A DNA stretch of 64,000 nt, from NCBI RefSeq assembly GCF_049275935.1, contig NZ_CP184830.1:6971134-7035133 (forward strand), given 5' to 3'. The notes under the pieces are model-generated. The model was not told where the DNA came from, ran no database searches, and saw only the letters and a list, made by a program, of their open reading frames with translations. The position numbers and the translations under genes are program-made. The DNA comes from Endozoicomonas_A sp049275935. Its GTDB lineage: Bacteria; Pseudomonadota; Gammaproteobacteria; Pseudomonadales; Endozoicomonadaceae. Below are positions 9,701 to 16,629 of this stretch, in pieces. Each line of letters starts with the position of its first letter. Within the stretch, counting starts at the first letter, position 1.

Positions 9701-11288
9701 TACCCGTTCTGCCAGCGGTAACAAGATCATAGCTCTGCTGCGTGAAGGTCTGATCAGCAAGATTGAGCTTGAGAATTACATGAAAGCTGTCAAAGGTGTT
9801 GATGGCTATCAGACAGTGGATGAATTTGAACACTTCCTTGGCCACAAACACGGCATCAGGGTGTCTGACTTCAAAGCCGCTGTCCAGATGCTGTCCGACC
9901 AGGGTGTTGAAGAACTCATACAGAGTGCCTTTACTCCTGTGACCCTGACTGCAACTGGCCCGGCAGGCATGAAAGAGTCTGTTGCCGGCATGACAGAGTA
10001 CGCAGCGGCTGTCATCGCCAACTACGTTCTTGATGATATTGCCTTTGACAATGGCCGCAGGACGGCAGCCTTCCTGACCAATATTCAGGATACCCTGACC
10101 CCCTATGCCAATGCTGTCGGGATGTCTGAATCAGAACTGATCAAGATTGTCCATAACACATTGATGCAGGCTCACGCCGCAGCGGTTGAGCAGAAGCTCA
10201 ATGATTACTGGGTCAAACCTTCAGCCTTCCTGGTACAGGCTGTCACCTGGTACTACTCCAGCTACAAACCTATTCTGGCAACTCATAGCGACTGGCAGGC
10301 TGCCAAACTGTCCCTTGCAAACATGTCATTCCTCTATCTTCTGGATCTGACCAACAGAGGTGATTACCTGCACAGAATGCTCACACCTTTCCAGCACTGG
10401 CTGGAACGCTACGGTGTTGATCTTGACCGAACCGGCCAATATGCCTATCACAGCGGCATTGAACAAATCTCTGAAGTGGGCGGACTGGCCATGCCACTGG
10501 GCAAAGCCGCTTCCTCAGTCATTCTGTTGAAAACCGGCTCTGCGCTGTTCACCAGACAGTACAATGCCAACCCCCACAGCTATCGCAGCCTTTCCCGTCT
10601 GGTGCCGGAAATAGTGAAATCCATGGGTTCCGGACAAGGGGTTCAGGTACCGCTGCTGAACAGGGTGACACCACAAAAAGTAAAAACACTGGCCTCTGCC
10701 ACAGCCGGTCTGGTGCTGGGTCCGATGGCCACTGTCGGAGCATACGCCCACGGACTTCTATCCGGTTTCACCTATGCTCAAACCTTCGGCTTCGCTCTGG
10801 CGTCCGGTGTCACTTTCGACTTCTTTATGAACGACAACAAGATGCTCACTCAATGGCTGGGTGGACCTCTGGGTCGAAGCCTTGACAGGATTAATCGCTG
10901 GCGCGGCGGCGGTGAAACCCAGGATGAATATGTGAAACGTACCGCCATTGCCACACCTCAACGCTATAGTGAAACCGATGAAGAGTACGCAAACCGCGTT
11001 AAAGCAAATAACACTATGTATGGCTGGACTCGACACGAGAACTATCTGCAGTTCCGTGAACGCCGGGATCGCACCATGAAGATGCTCGATAATAGCTGGG
11101 AGAAATACTTCAGGGAAAATGTGCCCAAATGGTCATTCTCCCACGCAGAAAGTATTCCTTACTCCTACACTCTGGGTGCCTTATTTGAGTCAGGGACTGC
11201 GGCGCCTGAGGCCGCCTCCACAGCTATGAAAGCAGCACTGGCTGATCACGAGTTTGATAAAGATAAAAATACCCGCGACGAACTTTGA
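774..11288 (+). CDS. P1: giant secreted coiled-coil repeat protein (3504 aa), C-terminal RDEL
   Basis: The longest copy. Residues 1-26 form a Sec signal peptide; the site TQA-ITE is weaker than the ALA of other copies. The conserved N-terminal domain reaches about residue 490 and includes QKYTKVLKVGDE and GRTFMRLIASGDQPPEL. A long charged helical middle follows with eight LGIDDWDD-type motifs (about residues 585 to 1778), related LNIxxFDS and LDIKDYGDD units, and a 15-residue Ala/Thr/Pro/Ser repeat x5 (about 2160-2235). The C-terminal domain runs from about residue 2817 (GGPFQYSP) and contains two hydrophobic segments at about 3306-3356. The protein ends KNTRDEL. The start is fixed by the conserved GAGGTAGTAGA before ATG 774. 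No named family is recognised. The signal peptide argues for export; an adhesin, surface filament or host-directed effector are all possible. That it is a real gene is near certain; function is unknown. Confidence 0.93.
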   Translation: MTNARPNALSLAVAIALSSSIISTQAITERKLQTKSLDISNDEHLSFTQSLVSVQPTLAGDQQPIPKSFTTTYPDQTQAREGCAVPSEGFTDILSAVSADVTSVDLFETGENDVAQKYTKVLKVGDEEVFRFTHSLGERELIIEVRGGMTDQETIDAVRDQLTVIPSLEPSTKIARPEQLHAVLEGADDRAGDLGTSDYYVALATIKVEPIEVNGRTFMRLIASGDQPPELTRLTQSLFVNDEALLAAATSAYIQVHVLKEELQQEALDRLLALSKPVGYVMQREDSTRVYPAPSGYPKLVPSHTQEDTIVFYSQKLNPADIAFVENLYDLLAEAEPDGLTHATTKVKTYKVKSYQHVIRSRQWALLEELAAQGNAEFSKDKLTSLAYYESLQQALYSARPYRTDEFELTLEHLKVTSSVLTPTWIHYQLVRHFGFRSAMKTLLTDQRFIQNMEELIPFIRVVQKVQADGDEEFAARVVKGMSAQMINTYNKIEALRTKEGEYNRLLKHLEDNAKEKLRALELKHELAQKAEEELAQTRKALEELRNRSQKPQQEVERIPALEKQVLDARADASKVYNSQLAKELGIDNWDNTQPTEEQARIIIQKINEINQMVAATGKAHFYKQAIRMEMAAIETIFHITPVDKDDLNARFRGIYEQLLQKSELTFEGAQQTLAMAEDELGLTRDNEEDLIARFRSILETLRQMALESARQFFQDQQQGQEEQKNQLQKLQQEAKRIPELEQKVHDARTDATKDRNAQTAAELGIDDWDDTLPLEEQARLIRKKIQAIKPSVAATEEPDEETVKAKPAGTGKKGRIILVDEDQLATLLITREQLQQNPEQPDEEIREKLSDLEDQLGLVPNKEDDLQARHQNILKHLEQEAFDVSQRELRERKNRLEKLLQIGEENQLEKLVQKAGRVPELEKELLTVKRYARKIRCAQRAAKLGIDDWDEARPLEEQRRLIEEKINDIYRSMAATGHPDEETVTAEPAAIGGRRVIASVNKNNPGILLFIQKELQQNTKLSDEEVQEKLTIFESHLGLVPENNDDLEARHRAIQQHLKQQAPEIVQQPLLITHEQRQQNPEQPDEDFQEKLSDLEDQLGLVPNKEDDLQARHQNILKHLEQEAFDVSQRELRKRKNRLEKLLKTGVEKLVHKADTVPELQKQLLTVRRIARNTNYAHTAARLGIHDWDDTLPLEEQQRLIEEEINDIYRSMAATGQPDEEALTGEPAAISGRRGIASVNKNNPATLLLIQKRLQGNTKLTDEEVREKLTIFEDHLGLVPENNDDLKARHRTIQQHLKQQITEIVQQPFQNQQQQEDKRISELKRQVLTARAAATKVRNAQLAAELGMDDWDDTQSPEEQARLIREKINEIKPSVVTTAQSDEETLEAEPSAMQIEEENQLEKLVQKADMVPELQKQILTVRRIARQANYAHTAARLGIDDWNELLPLEEQHRLIEEKINDIYRSMAATGQPDEEAVTAESAAISGRRGIASVNKNNPATLLLIQKRLQGNTELADEEVREKLTAFESHLGLVPENNDDLKARHQAIQQHLKQQVTETAQQPFQNQHQQEDKRISELEQQILTARADATKVRNAQLAAELGMDDWDDSQSSEEQARLIREKINKIKPSVATTGQSDEEAVKAKPPTISQKRRITSVDEEDPAALHFTPRRQRLEQNEELPYPEILERLTFFENKLGLVPENEDDPEVRLLSLHQGIQKESRRAYLQHVENQEELAKRRNWLKFLQDEVNRISIPKKEAPESMEENRKNYNIQLAAALEIDDWDDTQPLEQQDSLIRQKIRDLKQPATVAQITASSMTPTTIAPTKIAPTPVIATSLVTATLSVTTTNAATAQTPQEAFKETLAAIESRHNITPDDENDLLARCQFVQQYLQQKHAELADFSEVENKLAWIEGQLGLTPGIERDPEVRCQTIRQHLGEQNAQIAQQQQLLQQQSTGTETEIEAEIKARYATIAAHLNIENFDSNADIGDQQKHLLQELKKLNLQQDLLLSKMKQQFPYTREEDYGDDAGIDEQNSLIEAKLKQLDAEIFKARQLEVNVRIAAIDDELDGQMARLGPEPRDVLDRDLAMARRTILVAENKLAGLHRKLNDLPRKKLAVTIGNDVHPAPDGDDEAATKNLNTRIKGQKIHETRQSVTVKSIASRPVSATPVATASIAPTPVSAMPVATASIVSTPVSAMPLATASIASTPVSATPFATASIASTPVSATPFATASIASTAHYQEEKLKKKLPAIASWYDFTSDNEPEVLHKSVKRDIKQRLARITQQKQHLQQDLQQLLQQQSTGTRAEKEAEIKARFATIAEHSNIQGFDSHANIDVQQELLIQKFEEINAREQDLRQQLYTMANQQDIEHSYTLARKDALAAVIGLDRVPEDRAALELIVRDKLSQLAELEQELEDIRTPGHPKAMSEVLRTLRAAEKVMKDERLTVEQDVYFRRMDISVDMRAFIREARQRSEDKALMTLSYLENLLNIKADEDDHKAARLKSVLRRLDDGDISNYQLDQMDMNLWPESRENLEQVRMDVRLLRIRDRLTFIVKESDKRAIEKQAEYLVALEKELNIDPDKNPAAKARGKTFLAKLATDLQIEFYDDDSKLSKQYALRSRIQKLRKEVNEIYDDEGVRRIKNNKIAEQLDIKDYGDDAGIDEQNSLIEAKLEQLEAEFFKAVQLDVNERIAAIDDALDRQMARLGPKPRYVLDRDVAMARRAILAAETKLEWLHRKLNDLPRKKLAVMMGNDVHPVPDEDDEAAAKNLNTRIKDDLGSLAEIQEQARLEGEIETQKADIVKLKEALNTAEKAVISDGGPFQYSPDQEKVLNAIHKFTKQHPLKKRALEAAIGLTEAAIEHGKAIPFFTSFDFNDEFAAIHLQAMIGDKLTFEQAGRIVEIFNDLKATFPESPSGSVEDQPRNVLKEIEILTDRARMHLEAGARQYDVEIRGMGLAGIHYVEQESKDLKSFSEYFATRSASGNKIIALLREGLISKIELENYMKAVKGVDGYQTVDEFEHFLGHKHGIRVSDFKAAVQMLSDQGVEELIQSAFTPVTLTATGPAGMKESVAGMTEYAAAVIANYVLDDIAFDNGRRTAAFLTNIQDTLTPYANAVGMSESELIKIVHNTLMQAHAAAVEQKLNDYWVKPSAFLVQAVTWYYSSYKPILATHSDWQAAKLSLANMSFLYLLDLTNRGDYLHRMLTPFQHWLERYGVDLDRTGQYAYHSGIEQISEVGGLAMPLGKAASSVILLKTGSALFTRQYNANPHSYRSLSRLVPEIVKSMGSGQGVQVPLLNRVTPQKVKTLASATAGLVLGPMATVGAYAHGLLSGFTYAQTFGFALASGVTFDFFMNDNKMLTQWLGGPLGRSLDRINRWRGGGETQDEYVKRTAIATPQRYSETDEEYANRVKANNTMYGWTRHENYLQFRERRDRTMKMLDNSWEKYFRENVPKWSFSHAESIPYSYTLGALFESGTAAPEAASTAMKAALADHEFDKDKNTRDEL
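3300..5500 (+). repeat. Imperfect ~720-760 bp in-frame tandem repeats inside P1
   Basis: A segment starting CTGTCTGACCTGGAAGACC at 3321 recurs at 4050 (729 bp = 243 codons later), with near identity for about 150 bp. The following segment, encoding GRRxIASVNKNNP, recurs at about 3747, 4465 and 5226. Each period carries one or more LGIDDWDD motifs and an LGLVPENNDDL motif. This is in-frame duplication that lengthened P1 relative to its paralogs. Confidence 0.75.
6841..7198 (+). repeat. ~360-bp duplicated segment in P1, copy 1
   Basis: The segment encoding DYGDDAGIDEQNSLIEAKL through LDRDLAMARR to HRKLNDLPRKKLAV and NLNTRIK is repeated with about 90% identity by eye at 8735-9095. The two copies flank the 45-bp minisatellite and about 1.5 kb of other helical repeats. 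Confidence 0.75.
7252..7476 (+). repeat. 45-bp x5 minisatellite in P1 (Ala/Thr/Pro/Ser linker)
   Basis: Five exact-length 45-bp units start at 7252, 7297, 7342, 7387 and 7432 and encode STPVSATPFATASIA-like repeats. Units 4 and 5 are identical, which points to recent slippage. The composition suggests an extended, flexible linker between helical segments. It is coding and in frame, so not a CRISPR array. Confidence 0.9.
8735..9095 (+). repeat. ~360-bp duplicated segment in P1, copy 2
   Basis: This is the second copy of the 6841-7198 segment. It encodes DYGDDAGIDEQNSLIEAKL, LDRDVAMARR and HRKLNDLPRKKLAV. It directly precedes the lead-in to the C-terminal domain, as the same module (RQMARLGPKPRYVLD) does in P3, P4, P7 and P10, so this copy is probably the ancestral position. 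Confidence 0.75.
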
Positions 11289-11310
11289 TATCAGAAACCA
11301 GTACAAAACT

Positions 11311-11477
11311 CTAGCAGCCTGTCGGACTTAAGCGTCCGTAGCGAGGATTGCGAGAAATTGAGGATAAAAATTTCTGATTCCGAGGAGAATAGCGAGCTAT
11401 TTGACGAGGGAGCAGGAATTTTTAGACCAATTTATCGCAACCGCAGTAGGACAGTCTTAAGTCCGACAGGCTGCTAG
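11311..11477. mobile_element. 167-bp MITE with perfect 22-bp terminal inverted repeats
   Basis: The left end 11311-11332 (begins CTAGCAGCCTGTCGGAC) is the exact reverse complement of 11456-11477. The interior is also largely self-complementary (ATTGCGAGAAATTGAGG against ACCAATTTATCGCAACC), so the whole element can fold into one long hairpin. It encodes no protein. The outermost CTAG on both sides may be a 4-bp target duplication rather than part of the terminal repeat. It lies 23 bp after the P1 stop and may act as a transcript end. Confidence 0.8.
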
Positions 11478-11483
11478 CAACGC

Positions 11484-11522
11484 GTTCCCACGCTTTTAGG
11501 CCCTGTGGGTCTTGCGTGGGAA
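11484..11522. repeat. REP-like inverted repeat after P1
   Basis: GTTCCCACGC (11484-11493) pairs with GCGTGGGAA (11514-11522) around AGGCCCTGTGGGTC. A close relative with the same interior lies at 22982-23020 after P3. A second short palindrome, GGGTTCCCACGCTGGGACCC, is at 11570-11589. Confidence 0.65.
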
Positions 11523-11591
11523 GGCATAACTCCCCTGAAAACCGGACTCTACAGCGTGAGATAAGGTATGGGTTCCCACGCTGGGACCCAC

Positions 11592-11758
11592 ATTCACTCA
11601 ACAACTTACAGACTTTGCCACTGTGAAAAAGATTCTTTCAACGGCTTATCGAAACAGCTATCAGCAACTGACAGCTATGAGCGATTAGAAGTTGCTTTCT
11701 CGTCGGGTGTGGAATCGCTTTTCACGGTAATCAAGCTGGTCAGCTCTGAGGTAGTAGT
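11592..11758 (+). promoter_or_regulatory. P2 leader with 17-bp repeats and RBS
   Basis: Contains a TTTGCCACTGTGAA segment, two 17-bp units (11654-11670 and 11671-11687, ACAGCTATGAGCGATTA type), then TTCTCGTCGGGTGTGG, CTTTTCACGGTAATCAAG and CTGAGGTAGTAGT before ATG 11759. One base is missing relative to P3 after GTGTGG. Apart from this leader, the MITE and the REP-like palindromes, the 470-bp P1-P2 spacer shows nothing. Confidence 0.55.
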
Positions 11759-14700
11759 ATGATCAATACTTGCCCCAATGCATTACGACTTGCAGCGGCC
11801 GTTGCCATCAGCTCTTCCATCATTGTTACAGACGCACAGGCCGGGCGCAGTCTGCAGACAAAATCTGTCGATATTTCGAACAATGGATATAGGGTGTTTA
11901 CCCAGAGCCTGGTCAAGGTTCAGCCAACTTTAGGGAATGACCAGCAGCCAATACCCAAATCTTTTACCACCATCTACCCTGACCAGACTCCAGTCAGAGA
12001 GGGTTTCAGGGTTCCTTCAGATGACTTTACAGACGTTTTTTCCGGCGTCAGCACTCTTGTCTCCATTGTTGATCTGTTTGAAACAGGCGAGAATAACGTT
12101 GCTCAAAAATACACCAAAGTACTGAAAGTGGGTGATGAAGCAGTCTTCAAGTTCACCCATAGCCTTGAAGAAAAGGAACTGGTCATTGAAGTCAGGGGCG
12201 GAATGACCGATCAGGATATCGTTGACACTGTAAGTGATCAATTGGCTTGCATCTCATCATTAGAACCGTCAACGAAATTAGCCAGACCCGAACATCTTTA
12301 TATAGTGCTGGAAGCTGCCAATGACAGAGCAGAAAACCTGGGCACAAGCGATCACTATGTTGCCCTTGCCACCATCAAAGTAGAACAAGTTGAAGTGAAT
12401 GGGCGTACATTCATGATTCTTATCTCAGGGGGTGATCAGCCACCTGAACTGAAGCGTCTGGGTCAATCACTCTTTGTCAATGATGAAGCTCTCCTTGTTG
12501 CAGCCACTTCTGCCTATATCCAGGTTCATGTTCTGAAAGAGGAATTACAACAGGAGTCTCTTAATAATCTGATGGCACACAGCAAACCCGTCGGATATGT
12601 TGTACACGTCGAGGACAACCCAGAGCTTTATCCTCTGCCTGCGGGTTATCCAAAGCTGGAAGCAGTGCAAGCGCGGGAAGACATTATTGTTTTTCATGGT
12701 CTGACGCAGAATCCAGCCGATGTCGCTTTTGTAGAAAACCTCTACAAACTCCTGAAAGAAGCTGGGACTAAAGACCCTGCTGAGACAGTATCAACGAAGG
12801 TTAAAAAATATAATGTCAAAAGCTACCGGCATATTATTCGAAGCAGGCAGATGACACTGCTGGAGGAGTTAGCTGCACAGCACGATGCTGAATTCAGCAA
12901 AGATAAACTGATTTCGCTTGCATACTATGAATCTCTCCAGCAAGCGTTAAGCAGTGCTACACCAAAAAGCGCCTATGAATTTGAATTCACATCAGGACAC
13001 TTCAAAGTGACTTCGTCGGTCGTCACGTCAACCTGGATGCATTATCAATTGGTAAAATACTTCGGCTTCAAACGCACATTTAAAAATCTTCTGACTGACC
13101 AGCGATTTATTAAGAATATGGAGAAAGTGATACCCATTTTCAGCGATATCGACAAAGCACAGGCCGATACTGGTGACGACGAGAAGTTTGCTTCCAAAGT
13201 CATGGAAGACATGTCCAGGCTTCTGAGTGTGACCTATAAAAACATAGATGAGCTGCGGGAAAAAGAGGGCGAATTCACTCATATTCTAAACCATTTAAAG
13301 TGCATAGCTGAGATAGACACTGGCTTTGAAAGGGAAAAACTCAGAGCACTTAAACTCAAGCAACAAGCTGAAGATGAGCATGCACAGACTCATAAAGTGC
13401 TGGAAGAACTGCAAAACCAGTCACTAAAAATGCAGCAGGAGGTCGAACGAATTCCAGCGCTGCAACAACAAGTTCGTGATGCCAGAGAAAAAGTCGCAAA
13501 AATTTACAACACTGAATTGGCTGAAGAGCTTGGTATTGATAACTGGGATGATACCCAGCCAGCAAAAGAGCAAGCCTCACGCATCAGAGAGAGAATTAAT
13601 AAAATCTTCACAGCAGCTGCCGCAACAGGACAGCCTGAAAAAGACACCGTAAGAACAAATCTGGCCGCTATTGAAGGCCAACTCGGTATTGTTCCAGATA
13701 ATGAAAACGATCTGGATGCCCGCTTTCAATCCATTCAACAGCACCTGCAACAACACCTGCAACAACAAGAAAAATTAACTCATAAAGAAGTCTGGAACAG
13801 ACTGACTAACTTTGAAGGTCAGCAACATCTTCAGCATATACAAAAGCTGGAAAAACAAAAAAACCGGTTGCAGGAATTTAAGCAGAAAGTTGATCATATG
13901 CCAACGCTGAGAGAAAAAGTCCGTGACCCCCTATTAATAACCATGGAAGATTACAACTTTCAACTGGCAGATGAGCTTGGTATTGAATTGGATGTGTTCG
14001 AGTTACCTGAAGAGCAGGCCAGACTCGTCAGCAAAAAAATTCGTAAAATCAGCAAATCGGAACAGCCTCAGAAAGAGGCTGTAAAAAAAATACTGGCGTC
14101 CATTGAAAGCGAGCATGGTATTACTCCAAAAAATGAAAATGATCTGGCTGGCCGCTTTGAGACTATTCAGCAGGAACTGCGATATCAACTGCAAGCAGAG
14201 ACAGATCTGATCGACAATAGAATCCACTACGATCTGGCTGACATTGAAGGTCAATTCGGCCTGTTTCCGGATAACGTAAATGACCTGAAATACCGTCAAT
14301 ACACTCTTCAACAGCACCTGAAGCAGCAGATAGCCGAGGTCGGGCAAGAATATCATCGGCAACTGGACATCAGAACAGAAGCTGAAAAAATAGCTGCAAC
14401 CAAAGCACGCTTTGCAACCATTGCCACACATTTAAACATTCAGGATTTTGATAGCGATGAAGATATTGACGTTCAGCAGGAACGCCTGCTTGAAAAAATC
14501 CAGACCATGGAGGCTCAACAAAAAATCCTGTTTCAGAGAGTTGAGGCATTAAATGATCAACAGGATATAGAGAATTCTTACATCCGGGGCCAGCAAAAAG
14601 CCAAACCTGAAGTACTTGAGACACTCAGTGCCGTAGAAGAAGCGAGGGCTGCAAAGAAAGCCGTCAAGAATGATAGCGGTCCCTTCCAGCTCTCGCCAAG

Positions 14701-16438
14701 ACAGAAGCACATTCAGTACATTATGAGCCACATCGTACAGCAGCACCCTCTGAAGAAACAAGCCCTTGAGGCCGCAATGGGTCTGGCAGAGCTGGCAGAG
14801 TTGGCAGTAAAGAGCGGTAAGGAAATACCCGACCTTACGACGTTGGATTTTGACGATAAATTTGCACCGATCCGCCTGCAGGCAATGATCGGAGAAGGTC
14901 TGATCAGCAAGATTGAACTTGAGAACTACATAAAAGCCGCCCGGGGTGTCGATGGTTATCAGACAGTGGCTGAATTTGAACACTTCCTTGGCTACAGACA
15001 CGGCGTCAAGCTGCCTCACTTCAAGAGCGTTGTCCAGATGCTGTCTGACGAGGGTGTTGAGGAGTTCATAAAGAGTGCCTTTACTCCTGTGACCGTGACG
15101 GTGAATGGCCCAGCGGGTATAAAAGAGTCTCTTGACGGCATGAAAGAGTATGCAACGGCTGTCATCGCCAACTACGTTCTTGATGACATCGCCTTTGACA
15201 ATGGCCAAAGGACGGCAGCCTTCCTGACCAATATTCAGGATACCCTGAAACCCTATGCCAATGCTGTCGGGATGTCTGAAACAGACCTGATCAATATTAT
15301 TCATGACACATTGATGCAAGTTCATGCCGCAGCGATTGTACGACAGTTGTTGCATTACTGGGTCAAACCTTCAGCCTTCCTGGTACAGACTGTCACCTGG
15401 TACTACTCCAGCTACAAACCGCTTCTGGTTGCTTATACCCACTGGCAGGCTGCCAAACTGTCCCTGGTAAACATGTCATTTCTCTATCTGCTGGATCTGA
15501 CCAACAGAGGTGTTTACCTGCACAGAATGCTCACACCTTTCCAGCACTGGCTGGAAAGCTACGGCGTTGATCTTGACCGAACCGGCCAATATGCCTACCA
15601 CAGCGGCATTGAACAAATCTCTGAAGTGGGCGGACTTGCCATGCCACTGGGCAAAGCCGCTTCTTCAGTCATTCTGTTAAGAACCGGCTCTGCGCTGTTT
15701 GCCCGACAATACAATGCTAACCCTCAAAGCTATCGCAGCCTTTCTCGTCTGGTGCCGGAAATAGTGAAATCCATGGGTTCCGGACAAGGGGTTCAGATGC
15801 CGTTGCTGAACAGTGTGACACCAGAAAAAGTAAAAACGCTGGCCTCGGCCACAGCCGGTCTGGTGCTGGCTCCGATAGCCACCATCGGAACATACGTCCA
15901 AAGCCTTATATCCGGGTTCACCTATACTCAAACCTTCGGCTTCGCTTTGGCGTCGGGTCTCACTTTCGACTTCTTTATGAACGACAACAAGATGCTCACT
16001 CAATGGCTGGGTGGACCTCTGGGTCGTAGCCTTGACAGGATTAATCGCTGGCGGGGCGTCGGTGAAAGCCAGGATGAATATGTGAAACGTACCACCATTG
16101 CTACACCTCAACGCTATGGTGAAACCGATGAAGAGTACGCAAACCGTGTTAAGACAGGCGACACTGCGTACGGCTGGACTCGGCACGAAAACTACCTGCA
16201 ATTCCGTGAACGACGGGATCGCACCATGAAACTGTCAGAGAATAGCTGGGAGAAATACTTCAGGGAAAATGTGCCCAAATGGTCATTCTCCAATGCAGAA
16301 AGTATTCCTTATTCCTACACCCTGGGCGCCTTCTTTGAGTCAGGGGCTGCAGCGCCCGAGCAACCCTCCGCAACCTTGAAAGGAGCACCGGTTGGGGGAG
16401 GTATGCATTCCCACGCAGAGCGAGGGAACGAGTTGTAA
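11759..16438 (+). CDS. P2: secreted coiled-coil array paralog (1559 aa)
   Basis: Signal peptide is residues 1-28 (…VTDAQA before GRSLQ). The N-terminal domain extends to about residue 490 and is close to P1 and P3. The middle is short: a coiled-coil from about 500, LGIDNWDDTQP near 591, LGIELDVFELPEEQ near 740 and LNIQDFDSDEDID near 892. The C-terminal domain opens at about 970 (SGPFQLSP) but lacks 103 codons present in P1: LQAMIG joins directly to EGLISKIELENY, an in-frame 309-nt deletion equivalent to P1 9437-9745, with GA at the junction. The tail has KGAPVGGGMHSHAERGNEL, where the last residues come from a REP-like repeat. The GNEL end is therefore probably not homologous to the RDEL tails. 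Function is unknown. Confidence 0.92.
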   Translation: MINTCPNALRLAAAVAISSSIIVTDAQAGRSLQTKSVDISNNGYRVFTQSLVKVQPTLGNDQQPIPKSFTTIYPDQTPVREGFRVPSDDFTDVFSGVSTLVSIVDLFETGENNVAQKYTKVLKVGDEAVFKFTHSLEEKELVIEVRGGMTDQDIVDTVSDQLACISSLEPSTKLARPEHLYIVLEAANDRAENLGTSDHYVALATIKVEQVEVNGRTFMILISGGDQPPELKRLGQSLFVNDEALLVAATSAYIQVHVLKEELQQESLNNLMAHSKPVGYVVHVEDNPELYPLPAGYPKLEAVQAREDIIVFHGLTQNPADVAFVENLYKLLKEAGTKDPAETVSTKVKKYNVKSYRHIIRSRQMTLLEELAAQHDAEFSKDKLISLAYYESLQQALSSATPKSAYEFEFTSGHFKVTSSVVTSTWMHYQLVKYFGFKRTFKNLLTDQRFIKNMEKVIPIFSDIDKAQADTGDDEKFASKVMEDMSRLLSVTYKNIDELREKEGEFTHILNHLKCIAEIDTGFEREKLRALKLKQQAEDEHAQTHKVLEELQNQSLKMQQEVERIPALQQQVRDAREKVAKIYNTELAEELGIDNWDDTQPAKEQASRIRERINKIFTAAAATGQPEKDTVRTNLAAIEGQLGIVPDNENDLDARFQSIQQHLQQHLQQQEKLTHKEVWNRLTNFEGQQHLQHIQKLEKQKNRLQEFKQKVDHMPTLREKVRDPLLITMEDYNFQLADELGIELDVFELPEEQARLVSKKIRKISKSEQPQKEAVKKILASIESEHGITPKNENDLAGRFETIQQELRYQLQAETDLIDNRIHYDLADIEGQFGLFPDNVNDLKYRQYTLQQHLKQQIAEVGQEYHRQLDIRTEAEKIAATKARFATIATHLNIQDFDSDEDIDVQQERLLEKIQTMEAQQKILFQRVEALNDQQDIENSYIRGQQKAKPEVLETLSAVEEARAAKKAVKNDSGPFQLSPRQKHIQYIMSHIVQQHPLKKQALEAAMGLAELAELAVKSGKEIPDLTTLDFDDKFAPIRLQAMIGEGLISKIELENYIKAARGVDGYQTVAEFEHFLGYRHGVKLPHFKSVVQMLSDEGVEEFIKSAFTPVTVTVNGPAGIKESLDGMKEYATAVIANYVLDDIAFDNGQRTAAFLTNIQDTLKPYANAVGMSETDLINIIHDTLMQVHAAAIVRQLLHYWVKPSAFLVQTVTWYYSSYKPLLVAYTHWQAAKLSLVNMSFLYLLDLTNRGVYLHRMLTPFQHWLESYGVDLDRTGQYAYHSGIEQISEVGGLAMPLGKAASSVILLRTGSALFARQYNANPQSYRSLSRLVPEIVKSMGSGQGVQMPLLNSVTPEKVKTLASATAGLVLAPIATIGTYVQSLISGFTYTQTFGFALASGLTFDFFMNDNKMLTQWLGGPLGRSLDRINRWRGVGESQDEYVKRTTIATPQRYGETDEEYANRVKTGDTAYGWTRHENYLQFRERRDRTMKLSENSWEKYFRENVPKWSFSNAESIPYSYTLGAFFESGAAAPEQPSATLKGAPVGGGMHSHAERGNEL
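16407..16432. repeat. REP-like palindrome forming the P2 C-terminus
   Basis: ATTCCCACGCAGAGCG followed by GGGAACGAG matches the palindromes near P0 and P4. It is read as HSHAERGNEL, followed at once by the TAA stop of P2. A coding tail captured from intergenic repeat DNA. Confidence 0.6.
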
Positions 16439-16463
16439 ACATTCAATTTTATTGGCAGTGAAC

Positions 16464-16629
16464 TTTGTCACGAGAATTAAATTCGGCCAATAGCTAGCGG
16501 ATTTGCCACTGTGAACTAAATTCTCTCAACAGCTTACCGGAACAGCCGTGAGCCTTTGTAAGTTGTTTCCTCGCCAGGTGTGGCAATCGCTTTTCACGAT
16601 AACCAAAGCACCAACTCTGAGGTAGTAGA
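16464..16629 (+). promoter_or_regulatory. P3 leader: duplicated 39-bp unit, conserved block, RBS
   Basis: Two leader units start at 16464 (TTTGTCACGAGAATTAAATT) and 16502 (TTTGCCACTGTGAACTAAAT). A single AACAGCCGTGAGCCTTTG, the TCCTCGCCAGGTGTGG block and CTGAGGTAGTAGA follow, just before ATG 16630. It is close to identical to the P1 leader but keeps only one 17-bp-type unit. Confidence 0.55.

Noticed and set aside
11568..11762. 64-codon frame in the P1-P2 spacer overlapping the P2 start.
   Set aside because: It is the conserved leader DNA read in one frame; the frame is not conserved in other leaders and overlaps the RBS.
16427..16438. P2 end GNEL as another xDEL-type ER signal.
   Set aside because: It is encoded by GGGAACGAGTTG of a REP-like palindrome that also occurs in non-coding spacers, so resemblance is most likely chance.
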